A DNA stretch of 61,109 nt from the NCBI GenBank assembly GCA_025362495.1, contig JANYGI010000162.1, forward strand, positions 1-61,109. Direction: 5' to 3'. Below the pieces are notes generated by a model that searched no databases, had not been told where the DNA came from, and saw only the letters and a list, made by a program, of their open reading frames with translations. The stretch is from Byssovorax sp. Lineage in GTDB: Bacteria > Myxococcota_A > Polyangia > Polyangiales > Polyangiaceae. Positions 35,044-43,820 of the stretch are shown here, one piece after another (positions within the stretch are counted from its first letter, which is position 1; each line of letters begins with the position of its first letter). Made by a program: the position numbers and the translations under genes.

Positions 35044-35424
35044 TCAGGAGCTCGCGGCGCGGATCGTCTTGCTCGCGGGCCCATCGTCGTCGTCGGATGC
35101 GAAGCCGTCGACCGGAACGATTTCGCTGGACGACGAGAGCGCGGCGGGGTGACGCACCCAGCGCTCGGCCGGGAACGCGATCTCGATCACGGCCTCGCCA
35201 GCGGTGGCCTGGAGCGCGAGCAGCGCGAGGAAGCGACGCATCGCTTCGATCTCCTGGCGGCCGGTGTCGACCTCGAGCGAGAAGGTGATCCGGTGGTCTT
35301 CGATCGCCCACGCGCCCGCGTACTGCTCGTGCACGTCCGTCTCGGCCAGCTCGCTCGCTCGCGAGAATGCCAGATGCGCGCTGTGCGGAAACTCGAGGTA
35401 GGCCGAGCCTGACCAGCGAACCAT
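35044..35424 (-). CDS. Hypothetical small protein
   Basis: This is a 126-residue protein from ATG 35424, with a G-rich ribosome-binding site directly upstream. It has a mixed fold (AYLEFPHSAHLAFSRASELAE, AWAIEDHRITFSLEVDTG, LALLALQATAGEAVIEIAFP) and an acidic Asp/Ser tail. No family recognised. It lies alone on the minus strand between two envelope genes. Confidence 0.62.
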   Translation of the reverse strand: MVRWSGSAYLEFPHSAHLAFSRASELAETDVHEQYAGAWAIEDHRITFSLEVDTGRQEIEAMRRFLALLALQATAGEAVIEIAFPAERWVRHPAALSSSSEIVPVDGFASDDDDGPASKTIRAASS

Positions 35425-35495
35425 GCTTTGCCCCCCCGGGCGATACGCTACCAGACGCGGTGTCCGACGTACCGCGCATTCGCGGCCCGCGGACG

Positions 35496-37034
35496 CTAGT
35501 GCACGAGGCGCACGAGGACGTTGCCCGCCTTGAGATCGTCGCGTAGGAGGACCTCGTAACGGCTCTCGTCGAGGTTGCCAGCGCGCAGGATCAACAGGAT
35601 TTCCTGGGCGCGTTTGTCGGAGAGCGCGGCCTTCGCGCCCTTGGTGCCGACGCCGATGCTGACCTGCTCGATCTTCGGGTTGGCGCGCATCGTCCCGGCG
35701 ATCTCTTCCAGCGCCGCGCGGCCATCGGGCGTGAGCTTCTCGTCCTTGCCGAACTCGATCGCCGGCGTGACGACGAACCCCGCCGTGGTGAGGCGCGCGA
35801 ACCTGGGGCAGCCGCTGGGAGCGCCGCCCGGCTCGTTTTTGCACTGATCGATCGGATCGGGCATGCCGTCGTTGTCGGTGTCGGGGCAGCCGTTGGCCTT
35901 CGGATCTTCGTAGGGGATGCCGGCGCGGTCGGCGCAGAAGTCCTCGTCGTCGGGGATGCCGTCGCCGTCGCGATCGCGCGCCGGGCAGCCGTTGCGCTTC
36001 GGATCACGGCTCGCGGTGCCGGCCTCGTCGGGGCAGGCGTCGTCCTGGTCGAGGATCTTGTCGAGGTCGCGATCCGCGGGGCCCGCCGGCGGCGGCTTCG
36101 GCGGCTTGCCACCGCCGACGTAGGCCAGGTTCAGCATCCCGCGAACCTGCGTGCCGCCCGGCGCTCCACCGAGACCCGGGCCACCGGCGAGGCCGATGCG
36201 GAAGCCGCCGAGCTTGAAGCGAACGGCGCCGAGCGGCTCGATCAGGATCGCGGTGCTGGCGTCGCCCTTGACGTCGACCTGCTCGAACACGGCGAACGAA
36301 GGCTCCAGGCCGAGCGTGACGGTTTGTCCGAGCTTGAGGTGGACGGCGCACCCCGCGGCGATCCGATCGCCGGCGCGCTTGGCGAAGAAGCCCGGCGCGA
36401 CGTTGAACGTGCACCCGTAGAGCACCGACGACAGCTCGCCGGCGACGCCGAGATCGACCTCAGCGCGGAAGTTCTTGTCGGAGAGGTACGACGACTCGAC
36501 CCCCGTCGGCGCCCAGAACCGGCCACCGAGGAAGACGCCGACCGGCAGCGTGTCGTAGACGCGGGCATGCGCGCCGACGCGCAGATCGCCCTGCGCCGGC
36601 GAGGTGACCGCGCCCGGCGTGATCGGCCCATAAGGCTGCGGTTTATCGCCGGTTTCCAGGAGACCAAAGGGCATGCTGAGGTCGAATGAGAGCCAGTGGA
36701 CCGGCGTGATCGACCCGCCGATGCGCGCGATCAGCGCGTTGTCGACGATCGTGGCGAGCGTGTGCTTCGCGCCGGAGCTGTCGACGCCGACCTCGCGGAG
36801 CGCGCCGTGGCTGAAGTCGAGCGACGCGCCGACGGCGAACTCGACGCCCTCGGTCAACGGGGCGTGTGGGCCCTCGGCCCGGGTGAACGCGCTCTCCGGA
36901 CTCGCCACCTGCATGCCGTCGATGCGCACGCCTTCGGCCAGCGGCCGCGGGCCTTCGGCGGCCGCAACGCTGCCCCATGTCATACCCAGAGCCGCTGCAG
37001 CCGCCGCGCCCATCCACCGAGATCGGTCTCGCAC
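35496..37034 (-). CDS. Outer-membrane protein: barrel, thrombospondin type 3 repeats, OmpA-like end
   Basis: The protein has 512 residues with a signal peptide (GAAAAAALGMTWGSVAAA). Residues 50-310 look like an outer-membrane barrel (EFAVGASLDFSHGAL, HLKLGQTVTLGLEPSFAVF). Residues 320-405 hold calcium-binding TSP3 repeats (DRDLDKILDQDDACPDEAG, DRDGDGIPDDEDFCADRAG, DTDNDGMPDPIDQC). The last ~100 residues follow OmpA topology (FGKDEKLTPDGRAALEEIAGTM...ALSDKRAQEIL), but the peptidoglycan-binding TDxxG segment reads VGTKGAK, so cell-wall binding may be lost. The GTG start keeps a basic n-region; ATG 37013 is possible. Confidence 0.85.
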   Translation of the reverse strand: MRDRSRWMGAAAAAALGMTWGSVAAAEGPRPLAEGVRIDGMQVASPESAFTRAEGPHAPLTEGVEFAVGASLDFSHGALREVGVDSSGAKHTLATIVDNALIARIGGSITPVHWLSFDLSMPFGLLETGDKPQPYGPITPGAVTSPAQGDLRVGAHARVYDTLPVGVFLGGRFWAPTGVESSYLSDKNFRAEVDLGVAGELSSVLYGCTFNVAPGFFAKRAGDRIAAGCAVHLKLGQTVTLGLEPSFAVFEQVDVKGDASTAILIEPLGAVRFKLGGFRIGLAGGPGLGGAPGGTQVRGMLNLAYVGGGKPPKPPPAGPADRDLDKILDQDDACPDEAGTASRDPKRNGCPARDRDGDGIPDDEDFCADRAGIPYEDPKANGCPDTDNDGMPDPIDQCKNEPGGAPSGCPRFARLTTAGFVVTPAIEFGKDEKLTPDGRAALEEIAGTMRANPKIEQVSIGVGTKGAKAALSDKRAQEILLILRAGNLDESRYEVLLRDDLKAGNVLVRLVH

Positions 37035-37260
37035 TGCCGCAACCTTACAGCGAGCAGCCGGCTCGGCGAAACTCCCGTTCGCGCGTGACGGCCGCAGGGC
37101 GACGAAAACGACTCGTCACGAAGACTGTGCGGAGGGTGTGGATGCGATCGCGTCGAGCCTCGTCCAACCCGCTGCGACAACGGAACGAAGATTGCTTCCC
37201 GATTCTGCTGGAAGTCTCCACCTGTCGCGCGCCTGGCATTCGACGCGAAGAGGACCCACT

Positions 37261-38646
37261 ATGTCGACGATGCTTTCTCGCGAAATTACCTCCTCGAACG
37301 GCCTCGATTCCCGGCCTGCGCCGCGCGTGCGCTGGATCGCGCACCTCGCCGCGCTCGCGGGCCTCGTGCTGTCAACCGCGTGCACCTTTGGCGTCGGCGC
37401 AGTCGCTCACGCGGAGACAGGGGGAGCGTCACCTCCTGGTTACACCGGCGAGGGCGAGCAGCCGGTGGACCCGGCCAACGACGGCTATGCCGACACGGAC
37501 GCGAGCGCCCTGACCGACTTCCGCGAGCCGCTGTCGCCGTACGGCTCGTGGGTCGAAGACTCGAGCTACGGAACTGTGTGGGTTCCGAACAACGCTGTCG
37601 TGGGATCGGACTTCGCCCCGTACCAGTCCGCAGGCCACTGGGCCCTGGACGACAACGAAGACTGGATCTGGGTGAGCGACTACGACTGGGGCTACATCCC
37701 GTTCCACTACGGCCGCTGGGTGTGGCTGGCGAACTCGGGGTGGGGCTGGATCCCCGGACGCACGTACGCCCCCGCGTGGGTGAACTGGCGCGTGGGCGAG
37801 GGCGGCTACATCGGCTGGGCTCCCATGCCTCCGAGCTGGTACTGGTACGGCGGCGTCGCCACGGGCCTGTGGGTCCAGCCTTATGCCGCGTATTGCTTCG
37901 TGCCCACGGCCTATGCGTTCAACGAGCACGTGCACACCTACGTGGTTCGCGACCGCGCCGTGGTGAGCGCCGCTGCCGCGACGACGCGGCCGTATACCCC
38001 CGCGAAGCCGACGGTCGGCGGCGGAGCGCCCCACGGCGCCGGCGCTCGGAGCAGTGGGTTCCGGACGGCATCGCCGCGGCTCGGTGAAGCTGGCCTCGCC
38101 GGGGCGAACGCGCCGCGATCGCGCGTCGCGCCGGACAGCCGCGCCGCCGCGCTCGCGACGCGCAGCGGCTCAGCGTCGCTGCGCCACTCGGCGTTCGGTG
38201 CACCGCTCGCCTCGTCGCACCGCGGCGTCGCCGCAGACGCCTGGCAGACGCACACCTCCTCGTTCGATCGCGGTCAGCCCGGCTCGGTGGGTCGCGGCCA
38301 ACCTGCCTTCGACCGCGGCCAGCCCGCCTTCGATCGCACCGCGCGATCGCCGGCCTTCGATCGCTCCGCGCCCGACGCGCGCGACCGCTCCGGTGGCAGC
38401 CCCGTGCTGCGCACGCCCACGCGCGACTACCCGCGCGCCGCGCCCAGCTTTTCGCCGGCCCCCGCGTCGCGACCGTCGTTCAGCTCGGCGCCTGCGATGC
38501 GCTCGTCGGCGCCCGTGTTCCGGCCGTCGGCGCCCGCTGCGCCTGCTTTCCGGCCCTCGGCGCCGGCATCGCGACCGTCGGCGCCCAGCTTTCGCGCCCC
38601 GTCGGCCCCCTCGCACAGCGGCGGCGGCGGCGGTCGCCATCGCTGA
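37261..38646 (+). CDS. DUF6600-like Trp/Tyr-rich secreted protein with repeat tail
   Basis: This is a 461-residue protein with AGAGGA before ATG 37261 and a signal segment (AALAGLVLSTACTFGVGAVAHA). Residues 80-215 are extremely rich in Trp, Tyr and Gly (YGSWVEDSSYGTVWVPN, WALDDNEDWIWVSDYDWGYIPFHYGRWVW, WGWIPGRTYAPAWVNW, YIGWAPMPPSWYWYGG), the DUF6600 pattern. The C-terminal 190 residues are low complexity, with two repeat types: FDRGQPAFDR-like units and Ser-Ala-Pro/FRPSAP units, ending His/Gly-rich. Role unknown; probably envelope-associated. Confidence 0.83.
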   Translation: MSTMLSREITSSNGLDSRPAPRVRWIAHLAALAGLVLSTACTFGVGAVAHAETGGASPPGYTGEGEQPVDPANDGYADTDASALTDFREPLSPYGSWVEDSSYGTVWVPNNAVVGSDFAPYQSAGHWALDDNEDWIWVSDYDWGYIPFHYGRWVWLANSGWGWIPGRTYAPAWVNWRVGEGGYIGWAPMPPSWYWYGGVATGLWVQPYAAYCFVPTAYAFNEHVHTYVVRDRAVVSAAAATTRPYTPAKPTVGGGAPHGAGARSSGFRTASPRLGEAGLAGANAPRSRVAPDSRAAALATRSGSASLRHSAFGAPLASSHRGVAADAWQTHTSSFDRGQPGSVGRGQPAFDRGQPAFDRTARSPAFDRSAPDARDRSGGSPVLRTPTRDYPRAAPSFSPAPASRPSFSSAPAMRSSAPVFRPSAPAAPAFRPSAPASRPSAPSFRAPSAPSHSGGGGGRHR

Positions 38647-38718
38647 TTCTCGGCGCACTCCACCCCTGGCCCAGGTCTTGCGAACGTCGGGTCGTCTCGA
38701 CCTGGAGGAGCTGATTCG

Positions 38719-39324
38719 ATGCGCGCTCTGACTTTTTCTTCCGTGACGCTTCGTTCACGCGGCGTGTTGCCCGCCGTTCTCACCCTGGCCTGTGCGGGCC
38801 TCACCATCGCGATGACCGGCTGCTTTGGCGGCGATGGCGGCGGCGGCGAGACGGTGCCGACGGTGAACCCGCCGACGCTCGACACGCCGAAGCAAGTGGC
38901 GATCACGCCCGACAAAACGCTCAACGCCGATCCCGGCAGCGGCGTGGGCATCTTCGTCGAGTACGCGGCGGGCGGTCACTGGCACGTGTGGACCACGTGC
39001 GACACCAACATGTCGAAGGTCTCGTGCGACTTCGAGGCCTTCGCCATCCCCGAAAAGGGAGCGAAAATCTCCAACGTGAAGGCCGAATCGCTGGAGAGCG
39101 GTGACGTCGCCGAGGAGATGAAGGACGGCAGCGCTCACCTCTCCACGAGCACGTCGACCGAGCTCGACGGTATGACGTTCGACGCGACGCCCGGCGCCGT
39201 GGTCGAGCTCGAGGTGTACTTTGACGGCGCGCCCGATTCGCGCGTCGTCTTCTGGTACGGCGCCGAGACGCTCCACACCGGAGCGCCCACGGATCCCGTC
39301 GATTTTCTGCCTGACGCGCCCTGA
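38719..39324 (+). CDS. Small secreted lipoprotein
   Basis: The protein has 201 residues with GGAGGA upstream. The signal peptide ends at lipobox IAMTGC, followed by GGDGGGGETVPT. The body (GVGIFVEYAAGGHWHVWTTCDTNMSKVSCDFEAFAIPEKG) is beta-rich with one conserved-looking Cys pair. This resembles other short lipoproteins of unknown role, including the one at 54032. It is followed by a strong hairpin terminator. Confidence 0.78.
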   Translation: MRALTFSSVTLRSRGVLPAVLTLACAGLTIAMTGCFGGDGGGGETVPTVNPPTLDTPKQVAITPDKTLNADPGSGVGIFVEYAAGGHWHVWTTCDTNMSKVSCDFEAFAIPEKGAKISNVKAESLESGDVAEEMKDGSAHLSTSTSTELDGMTFDATPGAVVELEVYFDGAPDSRVVFWYGAETLHTGAPTDPVDFLPDAP

Positions 39325-39336
39325 AGCAGGGCGCTC

Positions 39337-39358
39337 GGGGGCGCCCCGAGGCGCCCCC
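39337..39358. terminator. Bidirectional hairpin terminator
   Basis: GGGGGCGCC (39337-39345) and GGCGCCCCC (39350-39358) form a perfect 9-bp GC stem with a 4-nt loop, centred in the 40-bp gap between two convergent genes. There is no U-tract, as is common in very GC-rich genomes, but placement supports a shared terminator. Confidence 0.65.
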
Positions 39359-39364
39359 ATCGGG

Positions 39365-40915
39365 CTACTTCGCGACGACGGGGTAGCCCTCGGCGTCCCA
39401 CGACTCGGGCGCGGGAAGCGGCTGGCCGTTGGCGAGCTTGATCTTCGCGAGCTGCGGTAGCACCGCGGCGCGCGGGCCCACCACCACGATCGTCGCGGCT
39501 CCGGGATCGACGGCGGACGCCAGCTCGCTCAGGCGCGCCTTCGTGGCCTGCTGACGCGCCTGGCTCGCCGCCGCGTCGAACCCGGGAGGCAACCCGATCA
39601 TCGACAGCTTGGCGAGGCGCGACGCGATCCCGCCGACGAACTCGTAGCCCTGGACGAGGTCGGCGCGGTCTTGCGCGAGCACCTTTGCCACTTCGTCATC
39701 GCTCAGACCCGACGCGGCCATCTTGTTCAGCTCGAGGAGCATCTGCTCCAGGGCGGGCCCGGTCGACTCCGTCACGACCGACGCGCGCGCCGAGAATGCC
39801 CCGGAGCCGCGCGTCTCGGCGAAGCGAGAGCCGGCGCCGTACGTCCACCCGTGCTCCTCGCGGAGGTTCTGGTTCAGCCGCGACGTGAACCCACCACCGA
39901 GCGCCGTGTTCACCAGATCGAGCATGGGCGCGCGGGGATCACCGGCAGAGACGCCCTCGCGCACGACCGAGATCACCGACTGCGCCGCGTCGCTCGGGCG
40001 ATCGACGAGCACCACGCGCAGCGCCTTCGAAGCAGGCGGCGGCGCCGGCACGATCGGCGCGCGCTTCGACGTCTTCGGGGCCTTCCAGGCCTGCAGCCCG
40101 CCGTCGGCGAGGGCCGCGAGGATCTCGTCCTTGGTGATGTCGCCGGCCACCACCAGCGTCGCCTGATCAGGGCGCCACGCCGAGGCGTAGAACGCCTTCA
40201 CGGCCGCGAGGCTGATCTTCGCGGCCGTGGCTGTGCGCCCGTCGGCCGGGTGACCGTAGGGCGCGTCGGAGCCGAACAGCGCCGCGGGAGCGACGACGCG
40301 CGCGACGTCGTCGGCGTCGGAAGCGCGCTTCTTGAGATCGTTCTTCCAGAGGTCCGAGACGCGCTTCCACTCCTTCGCGTCGAGCTTCGGGCGGGCGACG
40401 ACGTCGCTGAAAATTTTGAAGGCCGCGCCGAAGTTTTTCTTCAGGACCGACAGATTGACAAAGCTTCCGTCGGGCGAAGCGCCGGTGCCGAGCGAGCCGC
40501 CGAGATCGTCGATCGCGGTCGAGACCTGCACCGCGGTGCGCGCGCCGGCGCCCTCGTCGAGCATGTTCGCCGTGATCCAGGCGAGGCCCTGCTGCGCGGC
40601 GGGATCGGCGGCGGCGCCCGTCGGGATCGACAGGTTGACCGAGACCAGCGGGAGGCCATGGCGCTCGACCAGCCAGATCGTCATCCCGTTCGCGGCGGTG
40701 AACGCCTGCGGTGCGGGGGGATCGAAGGGCTTCGCCGGCGCCAGCGTCGGCTTCGGGCCGAGCGTGTCGGGCGCAGCGGTGGGCGGCGGCGCGACCGTGA
40801 CGGCCGTCGCGCTCGGCGTCGGCGCGACGACGGGCGCGGGCAGGTTCTCTTCGCAGGCGACGAGGAGAGACGCGCTCGTGAACAGCGCGGTGACGAGACG
40901 ACGATCGAGCCTCAC
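39365..40915 (-). CDS. M16 family peptidase homologue, catalytically inactive lipoprotein
   Basis: The protein has 516 residues from GTG 40915, which overlaps the stop of the active paralogue (GTGA). Lipobox is SLLVAC and a Pro/Ala linker follows. The fold is M16 (LSIPTGAAADPAAQQGLAWITANMLDEGAGART; HGWTYGAGSRFAETRGSGAF with the R/Y motif), but the zinc motif HxxEH is replaced by AWITAN, so it cannot bind zinc. In M16B peptidases one catalytic and one non-catalytic subunit form the chamber. This is the non-catalytic half, retaining the R-Y substrate-binding pair near the C-terminus. Confidence 0.9.
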   Translation of the reverse strand: MRLDRRLVTALFTSASLLVACEENLPAPVVAPTPSATAVTVAPPPTAAPDTLGPKPTLAPAKPFDPPAPQAFTAANGMTIWLVERHGLPLVSVNLSIPTGAAADPAAQQGLAWITANMLDEGAGARTAVQVSTAIDDLGGSLGTGASPDGSFVNLSVLKKNFGAAFKIFSDVVARPKLDAKEWKRVSDLWKNDLKKRASDADDVARVVAPAALFGSDAPYGHPADGRTATAAKISLAAVKAFYASAWRPDQATLVVAGDITKDEILAALADGGLQAWKAPKTSKRAPIVPAPPPASKALRVVLVDRPSDAAQSVISVVREGVSAGDPRAPMLDLVNTALGGGFTSRLNQNLREEHGWTYGAGSRFAETRGSGAFSARASVVTESTGPALEQMLLELNKMAASGLSDDEVAKVLAQDRADLVQGYEFVGGIASRLAKLSMIGLPPGFDAAASQARQQATKARLSELASAVDPGAATIVVVGPRAAVLPQLAKIKLANGQPLPAPESWDAEGYPVVAK

Positions 40916-42384
40916 GGGGCACCTCCCTTGCCCGCGGCGGGCGCGGCATCTTTCGGCTTCGGGACCACGCGCAGCACCACGCGCGCGCCGGGATCGAGCA
41001 CCCGCTTCATCGCCGCCTGGAGCGACGCCGGCGTCACGTCGCGGTAGCGCTGGAGATCCTTCTCGGCGGAGCCGGGATCGCCGACCGACGCCTCGTAGCG
41101 GTTGAGCAGGCTGGCGCGCTCCTGCACCGATTGCAGGCGGGAAACGAAGGCCGTTTCGTACTGGTTCTTCGCGCGCTGCAGCTCCTCGACGCTGACCGGC
41201 GTCGCGACGAGCTTGGCCACCTCGGCGTCGATCGCGGCCTCGAGATCGTCGAGCTTCACGCCCGGCTGCGCGATGGCCTCGATGCTGAAATACGAGCCGA
41301 GGTCCATCGAGTTCTGCGAGGCCTCGACCTCCTGCGCGATGGCGCGATCGTAGACCAGGGCCTTGTAGAGGCGGCTCGCCTTGCCGTGCTCGAGGATCAC
41401 CGCGGCGAGATCCATCTCGGCGTCGCCCGGAGCCCAGCGCGCCGGGCTGTGGTAGGCGATGATCGTCTTCGGCAGCTCGACGTTGTCGGGGATCGTCTCG
41501 CGCACGACGCTGGTGAGCTTCGGCGGCGTGGCCGTCGGCGCGGGGGGCACGACGGCGCGCGGGAGGCCGCCGAACAGGGCTTGAATCGACGCGCGCGCGG
41601 CCTGCGGATCGAAGTCGCCCGCGACGACGAGCGACACGTTGTTGGGCACGTAGAAGCGATCGAAGAACGCCTTCACGTCGGGCACCGTCGCGGCCTCGAG
41701 GTCCTCGTGCGAGCCGATGACCGGGTGGTGGTACGGGTGTCCTTCGGGGTAGAGCAGCTCCGGCAAGCGGAGCTCGACCTTGCCGTAGGGCCGGTTCTCG
41801 CTCGTCTGGCGGCGCTCGTTGCGCACGACATCGCGCTGCGCCTTGAGCTTGTCGGCGTTCATCTCCTTGCCGAGCGACGTGAAGCGATCGGCCTCGAGCC
41901 ACAGCAAGAGCGGCAGCGATCGCGACGGGCCGACGTCGTAGTACTCGGTGCGATCCTCGCCGGTGTTGGCGTTGTTGAAGCCGCCCTCGGTCTCCATCCA
42001 CGCGTCGAACATCTTCGTCGGGACGCGCGCCGTACCCATGAACATCAGGTGCTCGAAGAGGTGCGCGAAGCCCGTGCGGTGCACCTCCTCGTGGTGCGAT
42101 CCGACCTTCACCAGGGCGTCGACGGTGACCATCGGCAGCGCGTGATCGACGTGAAAGATCACGGTGAGGCCGTTCGGCAGCGTCTCTTTCGTGAAGGGGA
42201 TGTCGACGCGCGGCGGCGGCGCATCGGGCACCTTGGCGACGGGCGCCTTGGCGGCGGGCGCGGCCTTCGTCTTCGCGGCGGGCGCGGGCTTCGCGGGAGC
42301 CGTGGCAGCGGGGATGGTGACGGCGAGGGCGGCCGAGGCCAGCAGCAGCGCGCCGGCGCGGCGAGCGTTCCTTCCGAGTCTCAT
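40912..42384 (-). CDS. M16 family zinc metallopeptidase, catalytic subunit
   Basis: The protein has 490 residues from ATG 42384. A signal-like N-terminus (GALLLASAALAVTIPAAT) is followed by a Lys/Ala/Pro linker. The zinc site is intact: RTGFAHLFEHLMFMGTARVP (HxxEH) with the downstream Glu in RDVVRNERRQTSENRP. The substrate R/Y pair of the second domain is not obvious here but is present in the partner, fitting a complementary heterodimer. It should degrade exported peptides in the periplasm. It is preceded 48 bp upstream by an AmpG-like transporter and is translationally coupled to the inactive paralogue. Confidence 0.93.
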   Translation of the reverse strand: MRLGRNARRAGALLLASAALAVTIPAATAPAKPAPAAKTKAAPAAKAPVAKVPDAPPPRVDIPFTKETLPNGLTVIFHVDHALPMVTVDALVKVGSHHEEVHRTGFAHLFEHLMFMGTARVPTKMFDAWMETEGGFNNANTGEDRTEYYDVGPSRSLPLLLWLEADRFTSLGKEMNADKLKAQRDVVRNERRQTSENRPYGKVELRLPELLYPEGHPYHHPVIGSHEDLEAATVPDVKAFFDRFYVPNNVSLVVAGDFDPQAARASIQALFGGLPRAVVPPAPTATPPKLTSVVRETIPDNVELPKTIIAYHSPARWAPGDAEMDLAAVILEHGKASRLYKALVYDRAIAQEVEASQNSMDLGSYFSIEAIAQPGVKLDDLEAAIDAEVAKLVATPVSVEELQRAKNQYETAFVSRLQSVQERASLLNRYEASVGDPGSAEKDLQRYRDVTPASLQAAMKRVLDPGARVVLRVVPKPKDAAPAAGKGGAP

Positions 42385-42432
42385 GGCGCGCACGTTTGGT
42401 ATGGAAACGCCGCGGGAGCAAGCACGATCCCG

Positions 42433-43698
42433 TCAACCGGTGGGGACGAAACGCGCGAGCACGATGCCCGGGATCGTCGCGACGTAGGCCAGCGCGAAGA
42501 ACGCCGGGTAGCCGAGCCGGGTCAGCAAGAAGCCGCTCGCGCTGCCGAGGACCATCGCCGCGACCGACATCAACGCCGAGCCGATCGCGAAGTGCGACGC
42601 GCGGTAGGCGCCGACGCAGCGGCTCATGATGAACACCATCAGCGCCGCGCCGCCCACGCCCTCGAGCACGCGCTCGGCGATCACCGCCGCGTTGATCCAC
42701 GCGTGGCTCGGCGCGATGGCGGCGAGCGCCACGAAGAGCAGGATCGCGAGCCCTTGCAGCAGCGCGATCGGCCCGAGCGTGCGGCGCAGTCCGAGCCGCG
42801 AGATCACCAGACCACCGAGCATCGATCCGCCGATCCCCGCCGCGCCGCCGACGCCGTTGAGCACGCCGCGCTCGACGAGGCCGAGGCCGAGGTGAGCGAG
42901 CAGCTTCGTCGACATCGCGAACATCAGCGCGTCTCCGGCGCGGTACACGACGATGAACGCGAGCGACACCCGAGCGCCCGGGAGCGCCAGGAACGAGCGG
43001 AAGGCGTCGACGTAGAATCGGCCGAGCGACGCCGGCGCCGACCCGGCCTCGCGCGCGCGCGGTCGCGGCAGCGCGAGGCCGTGAACCAGGGCGAGGATCA
43101 GCAGCGTCGCGCCCGCCGTGAAGAAGCTCGCGCGCCACGAGAGCACGCCCGCGAGCACCACGAGGCCGCCCTTGCCCGCCGTCATCGCCACGCGGAACGC
43201 CGCCGCGCGCAGGCCCGAGAGCGCAGCCTGATCCGTCTTGCCGAGCGCTCGCATGTAGAAGCCATCGACGGCCACGTCGTGCGTCGCGGCGAGCACCGCG
43301 ACGACGAGGAACGCGCGCGCCACGAGGCCGAGATCCATCCGCTGCGCCGGCCAGGCGAGAAGGCCGATCGCCACGCCGAGCGCCGCTTCGATCACCACCA
43401 CCCAGCGGCGCAGCGTCCCGTAACGATCGACGACCGGCCCCCACAAAAACTTGAGGTTCCACGGCAGCCCGTACAGCGCCGTCAGCCCCACGGCCTCGGG
43501 GCTCGCGCCCATCGCCGTGAAGAGCTCCATCGACACCTGGTGCACGATCGAGAACGGCAGGCCCTCGGCGAAGTACGTCGACGCGACCCAGGGCACCGCG
43601 CGCGCGCCGAGCGGCGCGTCGATCGCCGCTGCGCCGTCGGCCGTCGATGGCTCGTCGCCGGCAGGCTCGGTGGGGTGCGCTGGTTTCGAGGAGATCAC
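42433..43698 (-). CDS. MFS transporter, AmpG-like
   Basis: This 421-residue membrane protein has about twelve hydrophobic segments. The first, PWVASTYFAEGLPFSIVHQVSMELFTAMG, resembles the AmpG opening; LPWNLKFLWGPVVDRYGTLRRWVV carries the loop-2/3 signature (KFLWGPxxDR) of muropeptide permeases, and ATHDVAVDGFYMRALGKTD is also AmpG-typical. AmpG imports anhydromuropeptides from the periplasm. Being upstream of the M16 pair suggests the three genes handle envelope-derived peptides, but substrate is inferred only. Confidence 0.82.
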   Translation of the reverse strand: MISSKPAHPTEPAGDEPSTADGAAAIDAPLGARAVPWVASTYFAEGLPFSIVHQVSMELFTAMGASPEAVGLTALYGLPWNLKFLWGPVVDRYGTLRRWVVVIEAALGVAIGLLAWPAQRMDLGLVARAFLVVAVLAATHDVAVDGFYMRALGKTDQAALSGLRAAAFRVAMTAGKGGLVVLAGVLSWRASFFTAGATLLILALVHGLALPRPRAREAGSAPASLGRFYVDAFRSFLALPGARVSLAFIVVYRAGDALMFAMSTKLLAHLGLGLVERGVLNGVGGAAGIGGSMLGGLVISRLGLRRTLGPIALLQGLAILLFVALAAIAPSHAWINAAVIAERVLEGVGGAALMVFIMSRCVGAYRASHFAIGSALMSVAAMVLGSASGFLLTRLGYPAFFALAYVATIPGIVLARFVPTG

Positions 43699-43820
43699 GG
43701 CGAGGTTCGGCGGCGCGGCGGCCTCGCGTGTCCTACACGACTTGCCCCGGCGCGGCCCAATCTCCCAGGCTCGGCGCTCGGCGATAGCCGACGCGACGTA
43801 ACTGGTCTAGACGCTGGAAG

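Noticed and set aside
37180-37215. GGAAC-like -35 upstream of the DUF6600 gene suggesting an ECF sigma promoter
   Set aside because: No convincing -10 at the right distance.
39365-43462. 1365-codon minus-strand frame
   Set aside because: Only its last 516 codons encode a protein (the inactive M16 peptidase). The rest is antiframe of the catalytic M16 and transporter genes.
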